A stretch of 64,000 bases of DNA, taken from contig FR880847.1 in NCBI GenBank assembly GCA_000434615.1, positions 64,308 to 128,307 of the forward strand, written 5' to 3'. The notes beneath the pieces are model-generated. The model worked only from the letters and a program-made list of their open reading frames with translations. It made no database searches and was not told where the DNA came from. The translations under genes and the position numbers were made by a program. The stretch comes from Clostridium sp. CAG:510 (lineage in GTDB: Bacteria; Bacillota; Clostridia; Lachnospirales; Lachnospiraceae). Numbering within the stretch: position 1 is the first letter of the stretch; every line of letters starts with the position of its first letter. Positions 61,317 through 64,000 of the stretch are shown in pieces.

Positions 61317-62375
61317 TCAGCGGTTTGTGGTAAATGCCGCCACGGATATGGTTATCATAAATAACAGAAAAGAGGTCCCCACGGTCTGAAACAGCAGCCG
61401 CCCGGCATTGCCCACCCTGTCGGCACAGGTGCTCATCCTTTTGTCACTGACAAGTCCCATGAAGGCTCCCGCCGCTTTCAGGACAAACGCCGTCAGAAGC
61501 AGCTTGCAAAGAGGCGGCAGTGCTACGGCAATCAGCAAAAGCAGCGCTGTAAAGCCGATGCCGTTTTTTATAATAGCAGCCGCTCCGAATGCCATATCCA
61601 CCACACTGTCCGTCACTTCTCCCACTCCCGGAATGGCGGAGAGCCCTTTCTGCAAAAGCCCTGTTTTGGCACTGTCAATCGCCGGGGTAAGCAGGGACTG
61701 CAGAGTACTGATGCCCGCCACAATGCCAAGGGATGCTTTCAGTAAAAACCGTATCATTTTTTCCATGCCGCTTTCCAAAAGAGTCATTCTTTCCTCCGAC
61801 AGGCATCCGTTTAAGACCGCCAGAAGCATATAGCTGTTGATAAGAGGCATCAGCAGGGTCAGCAGTATTTTCTCCACCAGAAAAATAATCAGCAGGATAA
61901 TCTGATACCCCGCTCCCGCCGTCATGGTTCCCGTGGCAATGCCCACCGATAAAAAATAAGCGGGGATAAACACCTGTATAAATGCCACAATATTCTGAAT
62001 TGCCTCCGCCGCCGTATGCGCTGCACTGAAAAAGCATTTCATCAGAACTGCCGCCATATACAGATACAGAAAATAAAAACCGGCATCCGCCACCTGATGC
62101 TTATCAAAAATACGGATAAAATGGGAAATAAGCGCCGCACCGATGCCCATCAGCAACAGGAGCAGAAACGTATTTTTTAAGGATGCAAGGTCCGTTATCA
62201 CACTGCCGAAGGTCATCTGCGCCACACCTGTCAGCGCTCCTTTTATATCCCCTGTGAAAGCCTGTTTCAGCAGGGTTTCCAGGTCAATCTGCAGAGTCGG
62301 GAAAAGCTCCCCTAACTGCGCTTCTATGCCATCCATCCCATATTCCCGAAAAATGCTGTCCATATCCATTTCCAT
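61317..62375 (-). CDS. spoIIIAE: Stage III sporulation protein AE
   Basis: 352-residue polytopic membrane protein, the largest transmembrane part of the SpoIIIA complex, with about seven to eight hydrophobic segments after an amphipathic N-terminus. GVAQMTFGSVITDLASLKN, ISHFIRIFDKHQVADAG and GLSAIPGVGEVTDSVVD fit the family. AGGAGA precedes the ATG. Resembles export-gate components by topology (inference from the literature). Confidence 0.93.
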   Translation of the reverse strand: MEMDMDSIFREYGMDGIEAQLGELFPTLQIDLETLLKQAFTGDIKGALTGVAQMTFGSVITDLASLKNTFLLLLLMGIGAALISHFIRIFDKHQVADAGFYFLYLYMAAVLMKCFFSAAHTAAEAIQNIVAFIQVFIPAYFLSVGIATGTMTAGAGYQIILLIIFLVEKILLTLLMPLINSYMLLAVLNGCLSEERMTLLESGMEKMIRFLLKASLGIVAGISTLQSLLTPAIDSAKTGLLQKGLSAIPGVGEVTDSVVDMAFGAAAIIKNGIGFTALLLLIAVALPPLCKLLLTAFVLKAAGAFMGLVSDKRMSTCADRVGNAGRLLFQTVGTSFLLFMITISVAAFTTNR

Positions 62376-62384
62376 GGCATTCTC

Positions 62385-62771
62385 CTATACAAAATTCCGG
62401 ATTTGTTCCATGACCGCAAACAGAATGGGAAGTCCCGCAAAAATAACGGACAGCTTTCCTAAAATTTCTATCTGTCCTGCCACGGAACCATATCCGGCAT
62501 CCTTGCAGATACCCGAAGCAAACTCACAGATATAAGTAATACCGATGACCTTCATCAGGGTGGCCAGATACCCGCCCTCGTCCGACCAGATTTCCTGCAC
62601 GATCCGGTACTTGTCCAGCATGGAAGTTAAAAAACGCAGGGTGTAGCCGAAAATCAGAATAGCGCACACACAGCCTATGTAAAAGGAATATTCCGGCTTC
62701 CGGTTCTTAAACTGCATGGCAAGAACCGCACATAAAATACCGCTGACCGCAATCTTTGTAATCTCTATCAT
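62385..62771 (-). CDS. spoIIIAD: Stage III sporulation protein AD
   Basis: 128-residue membrane protein with three to four hydrophobic helices; the C-terminal half (MKVIGITYICEFASGICKDAGY and GQIEILGKLSVIFAGLPIL) is the conserved AD signature. It lies 9 bp upstream of spoIIIAE and 20 bp after spoIIIAC. AGGTAA precedes the ATG. Confidence 0.94.
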   Translation of the reverse strand: MIEITKIAVSGILCAVLAMQFKNRKPEYSFYIGCVCAILIFGYTLRFLTSMLDKYRIVQEIWSDEGGYLATLMKVIGITYICEFASGICKDAGYGSVAGQIEILGKLSVIFAGLPILFAVMEQIRNFV

Positions 62772-62791
62772 TTTCTTACCTATCCCGCCTT

Positions 62792-62986
62792 CTACAGGGA
62801 AAACAGTGCCTGTATATTGGTAAACAGCTCATAAATATAAGGCACAATCCAGGAAATCACCAGGATAAGCCCCGCCAGACTTACCAAAAAAGCCTGCTCT
62901 TCCCTGCCGCTGTGTTTCAATATCTGACTTAATATGGTGACTAAAATACCCACTGCCGCAATCTTAAAAATCAGCCCAATACTCAT
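62792..62986 (-). CDS. spoIIIAC: Stage III sporulation protein AC
   Basis: 64 residues, two membrane helices with a short loop (LKHSGREEQAF). This is the usual length and layout of SpoIIIAC, which together with AD resembles a small export-channel subunit. AGGAG precedes the ATG. Confidence 0.94.
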   Translation of the reverse strand: MSIGLIFKIAAVGILVTILSQILKHSGREEQAFLVSLAGLILVISWIVPYIYELFTNIQALFSL

Positions 62987-63000
62987 TCCGACGCTCCTCC

Positions 63001-63519
63001 TTACAACAGAACAATAATCAGGAAAAGCCCTCCCATGATGCCAAGTCCCGTTGCTAATTTTCCCTGCTGCAGCACATTCTGTTCCCGGATCCTGCGTGCC
63101 TCTTTAATGGCGTCCCGGTGCCCTTCCATGACTCTCACCTGCATCTGCCAGTCCTTTAGCCCCTTAACCTTCGCAAAGGAAAGGAAGCTTTCTTTTTCCT
63201 CTTTCGTAAGCGGCAGCTTCTGCAAAAGAACGGCAAAAGCCTCTTCCCAACAAGCGGAAAAATCCCTTCCGTCCTCTTTTTGCAAAAGCTTTCCTGCCGA
63301 AAGCAGGGTGCCCCGAAACGGCTCTTCCGTCTTTTCCGCTATCATAAACAGACATTCATGCAGCGTGGATTTTCCGTACCGGACTTCACTGATAAAAAGG
63401 TCCAGTATTTTTTCCATGGTCTTAAGAAGCCGGATGCTCTCGTAATACCTTGTCCGGTAAAAAAGGCCCAGCGCCGTACAGCCTGCAAAAATCAAAATTG
63501 CTCCGAAAAGTCGCAGCAT
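63001..63519 (-). CDS. spoIIIAB: Stage III sporulation protein AB
   Basis: 172 residues: an N-terminal membrane helix (ILIFAGCTALGLFY), a helical soluble part (YESIRLLKTMEKILDLFISE, RYGKSTLHECL) and a C-terminal helix (GIMGGLFLIIVLL). Fold resembles the GspF-type platform domain, consistent with its pairing to the SpoIIIAA ATPase. It overlaps spoIIIAA by 28 bp. Confidence 0.93.
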   Translation of the reverse strand: MLRLFGAILIFAGCTALGLFYRTRYYESIRLLKTMEKILDLFISEVRYGKSTLHECLFMIAEKTEEPFRGTLLSAGKLLQKEDGRDFSACWEEAFAVLLQKLPLTKEEKESFLSFAKVKGLKDWQMQVRVMEGHRDAIKEARRIREQNVLQQGKLATGLGIMGGLFLIIVLL

Positions 63520-64000
63520 ATTTCCCCATCCTTTCCATAAACCGCTTTTATCCTCGGATGCCCCTGTTTTTTCCAGAGCACCACAAACCGTTCAAAGACC
63601 TGCTCCTGCAGAAGCTCCCGCATATACGGCTTTTCCCGCAAGGAAAGCAGGTCTTCCCCGTGTATGGTTGCCAGAATGTTGCACCCGCAGGCAGACACCT
63701 TCCGGATGGCATCCACATCCTCCCTGCCGCCGATTTCGTCTATGGCGATTAAAGAGGGCGCCATGGAACGGACTAACATCATCATGCCGTGCACCTTCGG
63801 GCAGGCATCCAGAATATCCGTCCGGATACCCACATCATTCTGCGGTATTCCCAGATAGCTTCCTGCTATTTCACTTCGCTCATCGACCACGCCCACGGAA
63901 ACGCCCCCTCCGTACACATTGCCGTCGGAAATCTGTCTGACCAGGTCCCGTAAAAGTGTGGTTTTTCCGCACCCCGGCGGGGAAATCAGAAGCGTATTGC
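63492..64000 (-). CDS. spoIIIAA: Stage III sporulation protein AA (partial, 5' end off window)
   Basis: The C-terminal 168 residues of the SpoIIIAA ATPase, the motor of the spore channel, open to the window edge. Walker A SPPGCGKTTLLRDL, then VDERSEIAGSYLG, Walker B SLIAIDEIGG and ATIHGEDLLSL are visible; all ATPase motifs needed are present. Related to secretion ATPases such as PilT. It is the first gene of the spoIIIA operon; its promoter (sigma-E in Bacillus) is outside the window. Confidence 0.95.
   Translation of the reverse strand, partial: NTLLISPPGCGKTTLLRDLVRQISDGNVYGGGVSVGVVDERSEIAGSYLGIPQNDVGIRTDILDACPKVHGMMMLVRSMAPSLIAIDEIGGREDVDAIRKVSACGCNILATIHGEDLLSLREKPYMRELLQEQVFERFVVLWKKQGHPRIKAVYGKDGEICCDFSEQF

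Noticed and set aside
1..64000. CRISPR arrays, rRNA, tRNA or prophage
   Set aside because: No regularly spaced repeats, no RNA-gene sequence recognised and no phage structural genes were seen.

Overview
The window reads as chromosomal DNA of an anaerobic, spore-lineage Firmicute, most likely a Lachnospiraceae-type clostridium. Reasons: a complete spoIIIA operon, spoIVB, spoIIM and spo0A; the firmicute gene order asp23-nusB-xseA-xseB-ispA-dxs-tlyA-nadK-argR-recN-spoIVB-spo0A; yicC-remA-gmk-rpoZ; strong AGGAGG ribosome binding sites, several TTG/GTG starts, and TTGACA-17-TATAAT promoters. The family assignment is inference from gene content and protein style, not from a search. Genes are dense and most lie on the minus strand.

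Layout. 1-7.9 kb: a type IV pilus operon (pilT-pilB-pilC-pilA-pilD-pilMN fusion-pilO) read leftward from two stacked promoters. 8.2-11.4 kb: gap-pgk-tpiA, with a probable Rex operator at the gap promoter. 11.5-14.9 kb (plus strand): PHP phosphatase, SpoVB-type flippase, DAHP synthase. 15.1-20.4 kb (minus): a tight operon of methionine-type aminotransferase, FAD-linked 2-hydroxyacid oxidase, NAD-linked L-2-hydroxyacid dehydrogenase and MetI/MetN transporter parts without MetQ. 20.7-24.4 kb: a frameshifted M20 peptidase, spoIIM, a Nudix hydrolase and an aminotransferase. 24.6-32.6 kb: rny; recA-recX under two LexA boxes; a zinc-ribbon membrane protein, cinA, pgsA, rimO. 32.7-40.5 kb: rpoZ, gmk, remA, yicC, an acetyltransferase, rqcH, a flippase, glgA.

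40.6-47.8 kb is the most unusual stretch. The gene at the canonical spo0A position encodes only 173 residues: the DNA-binding domain is intact, but the receiver domain is cut down to its first ~39 residues and lacks the phosphorylated aspartate. A GH5 glycosidase lipoprotein sits between spo0A and spoIVB. Between spoIVB and recN lies a ~2.2 kb island (ThuA-like protein, two small genes, a toxin-antitoxin pair) bounded by a perfect 62-bp direct repeat that copies the 3' end of recN.

46-55 kb holds the recN/argR/nadK/tlyA/dxs/ispA/xseBA/nusB/asp23 operon; 55-59 kb a transglutaminase-like lipoprotein, prfC and deoB; 59.3-64 kb the spoIIIA operon (AH back to a partial AA). Late forespore-mother cell machinery therefore looks intact while the master regulator at its usual locus lacks a working phosphoreceiver, which makes sporulation control in this organism the main open question.
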